Shown here piece after piece: positions 54,348-64,000 of a stretch of 64,000 bases of DNA. The position numbers and the translations under genes were made by a program. The DNA lies in NCBI RefSeq assembly GCF_037176765.1, contig NC_090034.1, positions 26,171,375 through 26,235,374 on the forward strand. Reading direction: 5' to 3'. Position 1 is the first letter of the stretch, and each line of letters starts with the position of its first letter. This DNA comes from Anolis sagrei (Eukaryota > Chordata > Lepidosauria > Squamata > Anolidae). The notes under the pieces are model-generated. The model was not told the DNA's origin and searched no databases. It saw only the letters and a program-made list of their open reading frames with translations.

Positions 54348-57079
54348 TTTTTGTAACATCAGCAAATCCACAACAGTTCAGCTTTATGACAAATATTTTA
54401 ATTCAAAATGCAGAGTGGACAATGCCCATTGTGTTACGGCAATAAGATGCAAATCCCTAATGCTCGCTCTCCCTGCCGCCCGTTTTCACCTTTTCCCAGG
54501 ACAACAATAAAAGCAAGTAAGTACAATTTAGCCATAGATCAGAAAGGCGAGTCACGTTAGTGCTGTTCTTTGAAGAACGGGGACAGTTTTCACCTGCTGA
54601 TAAATGTTCCACTTAGCACGGTATGCGGGCTGCCATGGCTCCCTCTTCTTTGGTTTAAGCTTTGCAGATTTCTTCTTACTGTTCACAATTCCACTTCAAT
54701 TCAAGAGACACATAAGAATAATAGCCTCATACCTCTGGAAACTATATTCATTGCAGAGCAGGTGCTTGGACTTGCTGGATAGGTTATTACAACTCCCATC
54801 AATCTTCACCTATGTTGATGGGCATTAAGAGTCCAGAAACATCTGAAGGACTAATTACTGCTCTCCCAAACAAGAAGGAAACTAACCCAGCCTTAAGGCA
54901 GCAAAACCCAAAATGGAATTTGAGGTCCAGGGTAGGACCATAAGAAAAGAGGAATGTATATAGAAAATGTAAAACAAGATATGCAATACTTCTTGCCTCT
55001 TTTTGCCTGTTGTTAGCCTATCTAGAAATGCTCAGGCCCCCTGGAAGGGAGAAGACCGTCATGGGTTCTTTTCCTGATAAAAGGCACAGGAGCAGGGCTC
55101 CTGCAAAAGGTTGGCCACCCCAAAGAAAAACAGACCAGGCTATGTAAACTTAATCCCATCCCAAGAAGATTCCCCAATTTTTAACTAGATCGTCCGCATG
55201 CTTGGCATAGACGTAATGGTTGCTTCCTTCCTGGCGAGGAAGCCTATGATTATGAGACTTTAAAGGGCGAGTTCACCTGGCTTCGTGAGGCCAGCAGGGA
55301 TGTCTAGTTCTTCACCCACTTTGCTGTGGTGAGACCTCTTTGGTGGGTGAGAGGGGTGTGAGGGTGGATTAGAAACAGGTGACCTGTAAGTGTGCCTTGC
55401 AGGTGTTTTCCAAGAGGCACACTGGTTTAAGCCCAATTCTTGGTTAAATAAGAGGTGAAGAGTCTTCGCTGCTTCCTTCCTGCAGCTCTTAGAGCAAACA
55501 ACAGCAAGCAAGCTTCGGAAGTGGGAATGGAGGCAAAATGTATTTGGACAGCAAGTGCCAGGCTCTGCCACCTCCCCTGCAAACTGTGACATTTTTAGAA
55601 GATTGGCGGTCATGCTGTGTCCCTCATTGGTGCCTGCTGTCAGGTGCATCCTGGTTGATTCTCAACACTGAGCAAAGTGCAGAGGAATCAAGAGATTTCG
55701 CCTGCTAAAGCTGGGCATTTTCACTGAAGAGGCAATTTTGCCTGGAAGTGATTTCTTGACCCAGTTCTTAAACCTCTTCATGAAGTGGATGGATACTGTC
55801 ATTTAAGATCAAGGGTCTTGCAAAGAGAAGAACGGCAGCGACACCCAATGAACTGGAAGCAGAGCCGATAGGAAAGGAATAAGGGACCTACTTTTGGGGA
55901 TTAGTTAAGGCAGAAACAAATTTGACCGAAAGTGTAGGCGGAATTCAGGAAAACAATTAGGATGCAGTTGACCAAACAACGCTCGACACACAGCTTTCGA
56001 TACCAAAGACTTCCGTAGTGGGAAATAGGCCGAGGAAGGTAACGGGGAACCCTCTACTCAAGTTGATTCAGTTTCCTCTAAGCTTGATGAACTCTATGGG
56101 AGGTAGCCAAAATATTCTGTTGCTATAATGGTCCAGTAATGGTAATGGTCTACCACCAGCATGTGTAGCTGGATTAAAACTCCCAGTTTCCCTTGCTATT
56201 AGTTCTGATAGCAAGAGCTGATGGAAGAGCTGATGGAAGCCCAACACCATTTGCAGGAAATTGTAGCAGTCCAGGTTGTCCAGCCTTGGTCTGGTGGCCT
56301 GAGGATTTTTGCTTACTTGATGCTGCAACTAGTAGGGGGCAGCAATTGTGTTTTAAGTCCCAAAGAAGTGTGGGAAATTTTAGTTAAAGGATCTTTCAGC
56401 CATCATTCAACCTGATGCTAACAAGGCATTGTATGAAGATTAAAATATATCATCATGTTTTGGATACCAGAAACTGGTCAGTGCTCAATAAATGCCTGAC
56501 TCGTGCCAGATGCAGATCACTCTTATCAGCCACAGCCAACTTTGCCAGTAGTAAGGGAAACTGGGAGTTAAGTGAGTGCATTTCAGCTGAGGGTACTGTT
56601 GAAATATTTTTAGTTAAGCAGAAGCTGCTTGGAGTTCAATGATTCTGATTGAAGAATGCAAGGGTGTGGTGGTTTTTGGCCTGTGCTGCAGTTCCCAGAT
56701 CTCCATAGCCAATAGTTATTGGGAGTCTGGAAACTATAGTGCAGAACCAAAACTGCCAAGCTCTTGCTTCCTTCACATGCAGAACCACTTAAGAGCTTGG
56801 TAACTTTTGTTCTGCACATATAGCTTCCAATCACTATGCTGGGCTGGGGAGTTCTGGAGCTATACTCCAAAAAACACAAAGCTGCCAAGTTCTGACAAGA
56901 GGTACTTCATAGCTGGAATGGGTCCCGGCTGTCTGAATCCCACGAAGTGCCCTAGCATCTGCCTGTCATGTCATAGACGAAAGTCCTGTGGTTGTTTGGT
57001 CACCAGCACCAAATTTGCAACTTCATATAAAACAGCATGGGAGATGGCAGGAATCCCAGGATATGGCCATCCAGATCAG
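54348..57079. other. Intergenic; includes unknown JMJD8 3'UTR
   Basis: No exon or named repeat is recognised. The JMJD8 3'UTR must occupy the right part, but I find no clear minus-strand AATAAA; a TTTAAT/ATTAAA near 54391 is weak. A 129-codon minus frame at 55649-55260 has no motif and no splice support. Confidence 0.5.
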
Positions 57080-57160
57080 CTAACCCAGGAAGGTTGAGAT
57101 GAAAACACTGGTGTCCAGATTGAGAGTGGCGTGCCACCAGCGGTCTGGGAAGTACAGGAC
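57080..57160 (-). CDS. JMJD8: JMJD8 terminal coding exon
   Basis: 81 nt including TAG at 57082-57080; acceptor catttcccacag. It encodes VLYFPDRWWHATLNLDTSVF to the end, with the second JmjC metal-ligand-type His (WWH). Confidence 0.93.
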   Translation of the reverse strand, partial: VLYFPDRWWHATLNLDTSVFISTFLG

Positions 57161-60100
57161 CTGTGGGAAATGAAAGGTGGTGGGAGAAAGAACAATGAGA
57201 GCTGGAACTGAGAGAATAGGGTCTGACAAGACGCTTTGCACTTGGATGGCCAGGTGCCCCAGCTGGCATGGCCAAGATTACAAACGTTGAGGCTTTCTTC
57301 TAGTTCCTACGTGGCCACCAAAGGTGAGGGTGTCCACTTATTTCTAATATTCTTCGTAATATTTCTAATATTTATGCTACTGTGTAGATCAGGCATAGGC
57401 AAAACTTCAGCCCTCCCTCCAGTTGTTTTGGACTTCAATTCCCACAATTCCTAACAGCCAGTAGACTGTTAGGAATTGTGGGAGTTGAAGTCCAATACAC
57501 CTGGAGGGCCAAAGGCTGTATATGTTCCTTTGTAAATCTAGTAAAAAACAGATTCCAAACCTGGGTTGACTTTTCCATGGGCTACTGTATCTTAAAATCA
57601 ATAAAAAAAGACATGAAGGATGAAAGCTTAGTGCCAGAAGAACTGAAAATAAGCTTTGGCTCCTACTCTCTTTAGTATGTGTTGAATGCCTTGGAAGCAG
57701 ATGCCTGAAGTTGCTCTGGCAGGTTTTCCTTCCCCTGTGGAAGGACCCTCAACTTACCTCTAGGTTGTATCAAAATCCATAATTTTGGGCCCCCAAATCT
57801 GCTTTAGACTCATACATGAAGTAAGCTTATAAATTAGTGTATATATTGCTTTACACTGCAAAAAAGAAAAAAACTTTTCAAGAAAAAGAAAACAAGAGGA
57901 TTTGGAGATGGAAGAATTCTGCAAAATATCTTATCTGCACAGCCGGAGTTCTGTGCTCAGAGCGGGGATGCGCCTCCTGCTGAGCAGCTCCAAAGTCTCT
58001 TTTCTCCTGACTCAGGGCTTACCGAGTCTTACTTTAAGTAGGGCAGGCTGCATTGAGTGGCAGCAGCCGAAACGGTTGCAGAAAGGTTGAAAAGAAGGGG
58101 AAAAACGCCCTCAAACAAACAGAAAAGGGTGACTGCTTGCTAAGCAGCCTGCTGAGAATTTCGCTGGGAAATATTTGCTGTCTACCACAGAGTGCATAAT
58201 CTCCACTTCCAGCCAGAATAAATTTTTAAGGAGATTTAGCTGGGGTGGGTTTTGGAGCGGTAAAAGGGTGAGCAAAACACAGAAAATGTGGTTAATGCCA
58301 CTATTTCTAGAGGGCAGAAGGCAAGAATCATCAAAGGCACCTCAGCCTGGAGCCCTCCGTATAACTTGGGCTTCAATGCCCAACAATCTGTTGTTAGCTG
58401 CTTTGAGTGCCTATATCAGGAGGTAGCTGGGATAAGAATAAAGTATGCAGGCAAATACTGGCTTTGGACACCACGAAGGTTAAGGAAAGCTGCCAGCTAT
58501 ATTTCCTATCCAACATGATAGCAACATACCAACCTCCCCAGGGTGAATGGTGCATTCCATGGGTCTCTCCCACGACGGCAGAAAAGGGTATGTATCCAGC
58601 AACCAAGACAGGGTTGTTCTGTTCGGGTGGAACTCGGGCATCTTCTCCGGTGGATACAGAAACCAGCGCTGAGGAGACAGAAAGATGCTCAGCTGAAAGG
58701 AACCAGAAATTTCCCCTTCTACACTACTATAAGGATCCACTGGAAGTGCCTATCCTGAGAATGCAAGGAAGACTAAAGGAGAGCATGAGACAGATGAATG
58801 CATAATAATAATAATAACACTATTTATATTCTGCCCATCTCCCCGTGGGGACTCGGAGCGGATTACAGTATAAACAGATACTGGCAAACATTCAGTGCCT
58901 TGTTACAATACAATAAGGCACACACAAAGTCAAAGGATTTCATCTCTGGCTCTGGGGGAGGTGTTGTTTTCCATTTCCAAGCCGAGGAGCCTGCATTGTC
59001 ACTCCTGGTCGTATGACTGGCATGACTGCTTGGAGCGCCAAAGCAGTACCTATTGATCTATTCACATTTGCATGTTTTCGAACTAATAGGATGGCAGGAG
59101 CTAGGCCTAACAGAGGGAGCTCACACCCCACGGATTCGAACTGCAAACCTTCAGGTCAGCAATTCAGCAGTACAAGGGTTTAACCCATTGTGCTACCGTG
59201 TCCCCCAGCTAATTCAGTTCAGTGTCGTCCTGCCATCCACACTGTGTTCTGAGCTTAGAAACAGTTACTTTTTAAGTTTCCAACACCCAGAATACTCAGG
59301 CCAACACCAATACTGGCTAGGTATGGTCTTTGCATGCTGAGGAAAAATTCACATTAAATTGTCTTACATGTAAAGGGCTTTGGGATTCACCCCAGATGAG
59401 TCCCAACTGCAGAAGCACACCTGGTTGCAGGGTGCTGGCCTGAAGATCATCACCTCCATGCTGTCGGGTCTGCTGCTGAGTCACCAACAAATTGACACCA
59501 TCACATATATTGTTCTGGATGACTGTTGGCCCCAAATAAAAATGCACTGATTGCCCTATGTAACACAATTTTTGTTCCTGGATTATAAATGCCATTATTT
59601 CCTAATTGCTTCTATCATAAGAACAAGGAAAAAGTTTATTAGACTGCAAAAACATCTTTGTGGGACATTTATTTAGGATATTTCTATCCCACCTTTCTCT
59701 GCAATGCGGACCCAAAGCAGCTTACAAACAGAATACAAACATTAAAATCCTTCAATCAGGAGAAGAAAATAGATGAAACCACGATAAAACAACAATCAAT
59801 AAAACCCCACATTTCAGTTAAAATCCAACCTCCTCCCCCATGTATCCCTCCTCCATCCTGATTATAAAATCCCCAACCCCCACCATGGCTCAATTAACAG
59901 TCTTATTAAATAATAAAAGTCTTGACCCCCTTCCTAAAACTGAGCACAGGTGGAACGGCCCTTTGTGTTGGGTTTCATCCCCGGACTGCACAAGTCTCTT
60001 GTGTCAACAAGCTTTCACACCTCAATGAGTTGATAGAATAGAGATAGGATTAGGCTGAGGGATTCCTTCCCCACATTCTTATAAATGTTTACCAAAAAAA

Positions 60101-63100
60101 GGCTTTCACTTTCCTCATCCTCGCCACTGTCTCCTCTGCCTATGAGGGAGCTTCCTTTTTTAAAAAGTATTGTTATTGCCCTGGGTTGGCCATATGGCCA
60201 TCCTCCATTGTCTCTTCTGCCTTTTCTTCCTTCCAGTGAGGATGCATTTTGCCTCTCGGGCAAAATAAAGTTGCATGGATTTTTTGACTTTTTGCCCTAT
60301 TTACATCTTTAGAAAATGTGATTTAGTAAGCTAGTTAGCTCCAAGACCTTTTCTATCTAGAATGTATTGGTTTTACTTCAATAAATATTTTTGAACCTAA
60401 GGTTCTGACTCTGCAATCTTGTGCCATCCTAAGAATAGAAGCTTATCAGTGCTCCAGATAGGCTGGACCGAAGCTGTATAGGGCTTTATAGGTGATGACC
60501 AACACCTTGAATTGAGCCCGGAACCAGACAGGCAACCAATGGAGCTGCTTCAGGATAGGTGTAGTACGTTCCCTGAAGTTTGCACCCGTCAGAAGTCTGG
60601 CCACTGCTCTCTGGATGAACTGCAATTCCCGAATGCTCTTCAAGGGCAGACCTACGTAGAGCACATTGTGATAGTCCAATCTGGATGTAACCAATGCCTG
60701 CACCACTGAGACCAGGCCAGGAGTCTCCAAGAATGTTTTTTTTTTTTGTCATGTCAGGAGCGACTTGAGAAACTGCAAGTCGCTTCTGGTGTGAGAGATT
60801 GGCTGTCTGCAAGGACGTTGCCCAGGGGACGCCTGGATGATTTTGAAGTTTTTATCATCCTTGTGGGAGGCTTCTCTCATGTCCCCGTGTGAGGAGCTGG
60901 AGCTGATAGAGGGAGCTCATCTGCCTCTCCCCGGATTCTAACCTGCGACCTGTCGGTCTTCAGTCCTGCCGGCACAGGGGTTTAACCCACTGCGCCACCA
61001 GGGGCTCCCCAGGAATGGGTGCAGTTGGCACACAATCTTTAGTTGTGCGAAGGCCGACCTAGTCACTGCCTTCACTTGGGCTTTCAGGTTTAAAGCAGAG
61101 TCTAGGATGACCCCCAAACTGCGCACCTGAGTTTTCAGGGGAAGTGTAACCCCATCCAGGTCATGTCGAAATCCCTCCAGTTCCCAAATCCCTCCTCTGA
61201 AACACCAATAGAAACCCTGTCTTGTCTGGGTTGAGCTTCAACTAGTTCACCTTCATCCAGTCCATCACTGCCTTCAGACAATGGTTCAAGTGCAAGACCG
61301 CTTCCTTGGCATCAGGAGTAATAAAGTTGGACATCATCCCCATACAGATGCTGCTATAGCATATTTGGCTCTAGTTTTTCAATGAATATCTCTTTTTGTC
61401 TCAACAAATTCAACCTAATTTGTGGCAGCCACAAAAAACAACCAAGTTTCTGGAGTAGAACAACTACTTTCAAAACAAATACTACACAATGAAACGGGAA
61501 ATCACACTTTCCAACCAGGAACAGAAAATTGTAGAAATTTTGTTACATAGTGTTATTTAACCACAGGTGCCTCTCACCTTCCTGCCAAAGATAACCTCTG
61601 AGAAGCCAGGGCCGTGCCAATGGAACGGCACACCCGAGCCGGATCCTAGGAAGAAAAAAGACAGATGTTGTGTCGTACCATCATCACAAAACTTCCATTC
61701 CTACAGTCTAGGTCAGGCATGGGCAAACTTCGGCCTTCCAGTGTTTTGGACTTCAACTCCCACAATTTCTAACAGCCTGCAGGCTGTTAGGAATTGTGGG
61801 AGTTGAAGTCCAAAACACCGGGAGGGCCAAAGTTGTGCTGGGCCTGACATCTCCCAAGGAATCATCTGAAATAGGTTTTGCTGCAAGTTCAGCAAAAACA
61901 CCTAACCCTGTGTCCTGAACAAACCCCCACCACCCACTTATCCACCCTCCTTACTGACCAGCGATCCCAAAGCTGTAGGCGCCCGTGGTGCCTGGGATCC
62001 GAAAAGGTGGAGGCGTGTAGCTTCGGAAGAGAGAGCCCCACTCGGTGAAGTTATTGTCCCCAAAGAAGTAGAGTGTTTCTGTAGGGGAGGGGAAAGGAAA
62101 CAAAAGACTAAGAATGCCTTCTAAAGCATTGTTTCTATGTTTCCATAACACAAATAAAGTTCTTTATGCTTCCTTCTTTGCTTCCATGCTGGGCTTCTTT
62201 CTCATGCAAATAAACAGCTTCGCTCTCACAGAGCCTTCTCTCACAATGAATTTGCACAGAGCTTCACACAGCAGCCTTCACACATGAGGCCTTTAATGTG
62301 GGGCTTCACTCCCCAAGCCTTCTCACACTGAGACCTACTAACACACTGAGGCCTCTCTCACACTGAGGCCTCTTAATACTGAGGGCAACTAACACTGAGG
62401 CGTACTAATTTACAGGTACATCTGCTTATACTGCAGTTTTTCCTGAGTCACTACATCCATTTAATCCTTTCAGTGCTTGACTCATTTTTGTAATTAAAAA
62501 TACTTAGTTAATTTTAATATTTCTGACACCAACTACATCTGGATTTGACAGGGACAATCTCAGTTAATCCTCTTGGTGATAAATGGAGACCAAGTGGAGC
62601 GGGTGGCCAGTTTCAAGTTCCTAGGTGTCACTGTGAAGGAGGCTCTGACCTGGGGAGCCTTCATAAGGCGGCATTGTTGGGGAAGAAGGTCCAGTAGAGA
62701 CTGAACTGCCTGAGACTCCTAAGGAACCAACAACTGAATGGGAAACTACTGGTTACTTTCTCCTGCTGTGCTCTAGAGAGTCCCCTAACCGACTGCATCT
62801 ACGCCGGGTTTGGTAATTGAACAGTGGCACACAGGAAGATGCCCCAAAGGGTTACCACTTCAGCACAGAGAAACATTGGCTGCCCTCTTTCTCCTCTCTT
62901 TGGAAGAACTTTATAGGTCCCACAGGCTTAAGAAAACTCAAGAGTATTGTTAAGGATCCATCTCACCCAGCATATTCTTTCTTTGAATTATTGCCATCTG
63001 GCAGATGATACAGACTGACAAAGGGAAGGACAAACAGACAGACCTAGAGACTGTTTTGATCCGAGAGCTGTAACTATATTGAACTCCATGGCTTTGCATT

Positions 63101-63951
63101 GATGTGGCATTGGGGGCTGTGCAGTGGTGGTGGAAGTGTGTGATGCGAGTGTGGAGAGAAGTGTGTGTGTGTGTGTGGAGGGGGGTTGTTTTGTGGTGTG
63201 TGTTGGTGAAAGCATTTAATTTCGTTGTGCAATACCACAATGACAATAAAGTTATTCTATTCTGTCAATCCACCTTTTTCAGTTTTGAGGTCCTGAAGTC
63301 TCTCTAGCCATCTCTATCTGATGCTCTGTGTATTTATATAAAAAAGATAAATCGAAATATTCAAATTGCCCTGAATATCACAAGTAAAAACATGCTTTGA
63401 TTATACCCGAGAATGCCCCTGTCTAAGAATCTTGTGGTCCTCCAGCATTCCTCTATGGCCAGCTTCTGCCAGAAGTTGACTATGGAGGCTAGGGCAGGAA
63501 TGGGCAAACTTTGGCCCTCCTCCAGGTGGTTTGGACTGTTGGGAATTGTGGGAGTTGAAGTCCAAAACACCTGGAGAGAGGGCCAAAGTTGGCTTAGACC
63601 TGTCCTAGAGGCTTCCAGGATGAGCCCATCTGCTTTTTCTGGGGGAGAAAAAAGAAAGATACTCTGAACAGGTGGAATACAAGGCTTGAGACAACAAGGG
63701 TCACATGTTGCCACCCTTCCAGAGCAAAAGGAAATGTGTATTCTCAAAGGCTTTCACGGATGGAATCACTGGAATGTTCTGTGGTTTCCAGGCTATACGG
63801 CTGATGTGTTCTAGCAGCAATTTTTTCATGACGTTTCACCTGTATCTGTGACTACTAACATCTTCAGGGGAAGTCTACTTACCGCTCCCAAGAGAGTCCA
63901 GATCCTGGGGTTCCAGCAGCTGATCCACATATTCCAGGAAGAGGAGGTCAA
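57080..63951 (-). CDS. JMJD8: JMJD8, last five coding exons (5' part outside the window)
   Basis: Coding exons are 63951-63883, 62078-61959, 61645-61578, 58668-58534 and 57160-57080 (473 nt, about 156 residues plus stop). All introns are GT-AG and phases are consistent. JMJD8 is a JmjC-domain protein reported in the endoplasmic reticulum lumen. The signal peptide would lie in exons beyond the right edge. Motifs in order are DLLFLEYVDQLLEPQD, ETLYFFGDNNFTEWGSLF, GVPFHWHGPGFSEVIFGRK, RWFLYPPEKMPEFHPN and VLYFPDRWWHATLNLDTSVF, ending STFLG as in human. At the usual iron-binding HxD/E site the sequence reads HWH, as I recall for human JMJD8 too, so classical oxygenase chemistry is doubtful. It converges with STUB1 as in human 16p13.3. 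Confidence 0.95.
57390..57513. mobile_element. Fold-back hAT-type MITE (family A) in JMJD8 intron
   Basis: caggcataggcaaaacttc start and palindromic core 'cttcaattcccacaattcctaacagcc...ggaattgtgggagttgaagtcc'. The right end is diverged. Confidence 0.75.
58534..58668 (-). CDS. JMJD8: JMJD8 penultimate coding exon
   Basis: 135 nt, 45 codons, phase 0 at both ends; acceptor ctgtctcctcag, donor GGGGAG|gttggt. It encodes RWFLYPPEKMPEFHPNRTTL to ECTIHPGE, matching human with substitutions. Confidence 0.95.
58803..59207 (-). mobile_element. Composite tRNA-derived SINE
   Basis: Sister of 12296-12692. The minus strand has a tRNA-like head with B-box-like GTTCGAATCC (within the plus-strand 'ccacggattcgaactgc'), the body with TGAATAGATCAATAGGTACT, and a LINE-type tail followed by an AAT tract at the left end. 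Confidence 0.75.
59655..59900 (-). mobile_element. LINE 3' tail
   Basis: The plus strand reads 'atttatttaggatatttctatcccacctttctctgc...ccaaagcagcttacaaacag', the complement of a CR1/L2-type 3' terminus. Confidence 0.5.
60445..61365 (-). mobile_element. L2/L3-group LINE fragment, split by a SINE
   Basis: On the minus strand, 61126-61018 reads MRSLGVILDSALNLKAQVKA and 60730-60446 reads VTSRLDYHNVLYVGLPLKSI, ARLLTGANFRER and LKQLHWLPVWFRAQFKVLV, the C-terminal region of an L2/L3-type LINE. It is interrupted by the SINE at 60736-61008. 5'-truncated and decayed. It lies within the JMJD8 intron between the 61578 and 58668 exons. Confidence 0.75.
60736..61008 (-). mobile_element. tRNA-derived SINE nested in a LINE
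   Basis: Full length. The minus strand starts GGGAGCCCCTGGTGGCGCAG (A box TGGCGCAGTGG), with a B box close to GGTTAGAATCC, then the body and an A-rich tail. The flanks ccaagaatg (60727-60735) and ccaggaatg (61009-61017) are a 9-bp target duplication with one difference. Confidence 0.88.
61578..61645 (-). CDS. JMJD8: JMJD8 internal coding exon
   Basis: 68 nt; acceptor cttcctag, donor GGAAG|gtgaga. It encodes GSGSGVPFHWHGPGFSEVIF and ends GRK, the JmjC metal-site region. Confidence 0.94.
61714..61846. mobile_element. Fold-back hAT-type MITE (family A) in JMJD8 intron
   Basis: caggcatgggcaaacttcgg at the left and gggcctg at the right, with the palindromic family core. No target duplication remains. 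Confidence 0.78.
61959..62078 (-). CDS. JMJD8: JMJD8 internal coding exon
   Basis: 120 nt; acceptor cctcccctacag, donor TCGCTG|gtcagt. It encodes TLYFFGDNNFTEWGSLFRSY to AYSFGIAG, the best conserved part against human. Confidence 0.95.
62165..62430. repeat. Degenerate tandem repeat
   Basis: Repeats of the type 'cacactgaggcctct' and 'cttctcacactgagac' lie between the JMJD8 exon and the Rex1-like LINE. Confidence 0.55.
62560..63265 (+). mobile_element. Rex1-like LINE, 3' part
   Basis: Plus-strand codons read VINGDQVERVASFKFLGVTV near 62576. Further on comes LRKLKSIVKDPSHPAYSFFE and LLPSG at 62920-63000, typical of the Rex1/Babar C-terminus. The 3' end is 'ttcgttgtgcaataccacaatgacaataaagttattc'. 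Frames are broken between these parts. Antisense in a JMJD8 intron. Confidence 0.7.
63495..63602. mobile_element. Fold-back hAT-type MITE (family A)
   Basis: caggaatgggcaaactttgg start and acctg end. Flanks ggctaggg and tcctagag share the CTAG core (5 of 8), a decayed target duplication. Confidence 0.7.
63745..63862. repeat. Unclassified interspersed repeat
   Basis: 'ctcaaaggctttcacggatggaatcactgg...gacgtttcacctgtatctgtgactactaacatcttcag' resembles a sequence I remember as common in reptile genomes. I cannot give the family. It ends about 20 bp from a JMJD8 exon. Confidence 0.4.
63883..63951 (-). CDS. JMJD8: JMJD8 coding exon, first in the window
   Basis: 69 nt; acceptor ccttgttgcag, donor GAGCG|gtaagt. 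It encodes DLLFLEYVDQLLEPQDLDSL and GS, matching the human VDLPFQEYVEQLLHPQD segment. Upstream exons (signal peptide and amino half) lie beyond 64000. Confidence 0.92.
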
Positions 63952-64000
63952 CTGCAACAAGGAAAAGGTATGTGTGTGAACAATGAGAATAGGAGCTGCT

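Noticed and set aside
55260-55649. 129-codon minus-strand open frame downstream of JMJD8
   Set aside because: Ser/His/Pro-rich with no known motif. It may be 3'UTR; chance openness is likely.

Overview
The window is vertebrate nuclear DNA, most likely from a squamate reptile (lizard or snake). Its genes are spread over many small exons with GT-AG introns. The repeat mix is typically reptilian: chicken-type CR1, several L2-clade LINEs, L1, R4-like, RTE-like, Rex1-like and I/Jockey-group LINEs, tRNA-derived SINEs, hAT and Tigger-like MITEs, and many microsatellites. There is no operon structure. Most long open frames are LINE reading frames or chance frames. Repeat family names are from memory of their coding motifs and ends, not from a database search.

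Three host genes are supported. (1) An unnamed five-exon gene on the minus strand (31575 down to 24613) encodes a 234-residue protein with a helix-hairpin-helix-like segment. Its splice phases close perfectly and I know of no established function. (2) STUB1 (CHIP ubiquitin ligase) on the plus strand has seven exons from 32930 to 52164, encodes 343 residues, and is complete. (3) JMJD8 on the minus strand has its last five coding exons between 63951 and 57080; its 5' part lies beyond the right edge. STUB1 and JMJD8 face each other tail to tail, as they do in human 16p13.3.

Layout: 1-24.6 kb is gene-poor and packed with LINEs, including a CR1 nested in an L2. 24.6-31.6 kb is the unnamed gene, with LINEs and MITEs in its introns. 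31.6-32.5 kb is a tandem array of LINE 3'-tail units split by a SINE. 32.6-33.2 kb is a CpG-rich promoter with two ZNF143/THAP11-type motifs in opposite orientation; it starts STUB1 and may also serve the unnamed gene. 33.2-46.7 kb is the very large STUB1 intron 1, holding a twin-primed (5'-inverted) L1 with a 17-bp target duplication. That L1 sits inside a 159-bp tandem repeat attached to a promoter-like block of an unidentified element. 46.7-52.9 kb holds the remaining STUB1 exons and 3'UTR. 53-57 kb is intergenic or JMJD8 3'UTR. 57-64 kb is JMJD8, with repeats in its introns.

The points most worth a second look are the uncharacterised gene divergent from STUB1, the lysine/glycine-rich N-terminal expansion of STUB1, the paired promoter motifs, the twin-primed L1, and the unassigned promoter-plus-short-ORF block at 43.8-44.2 kb.
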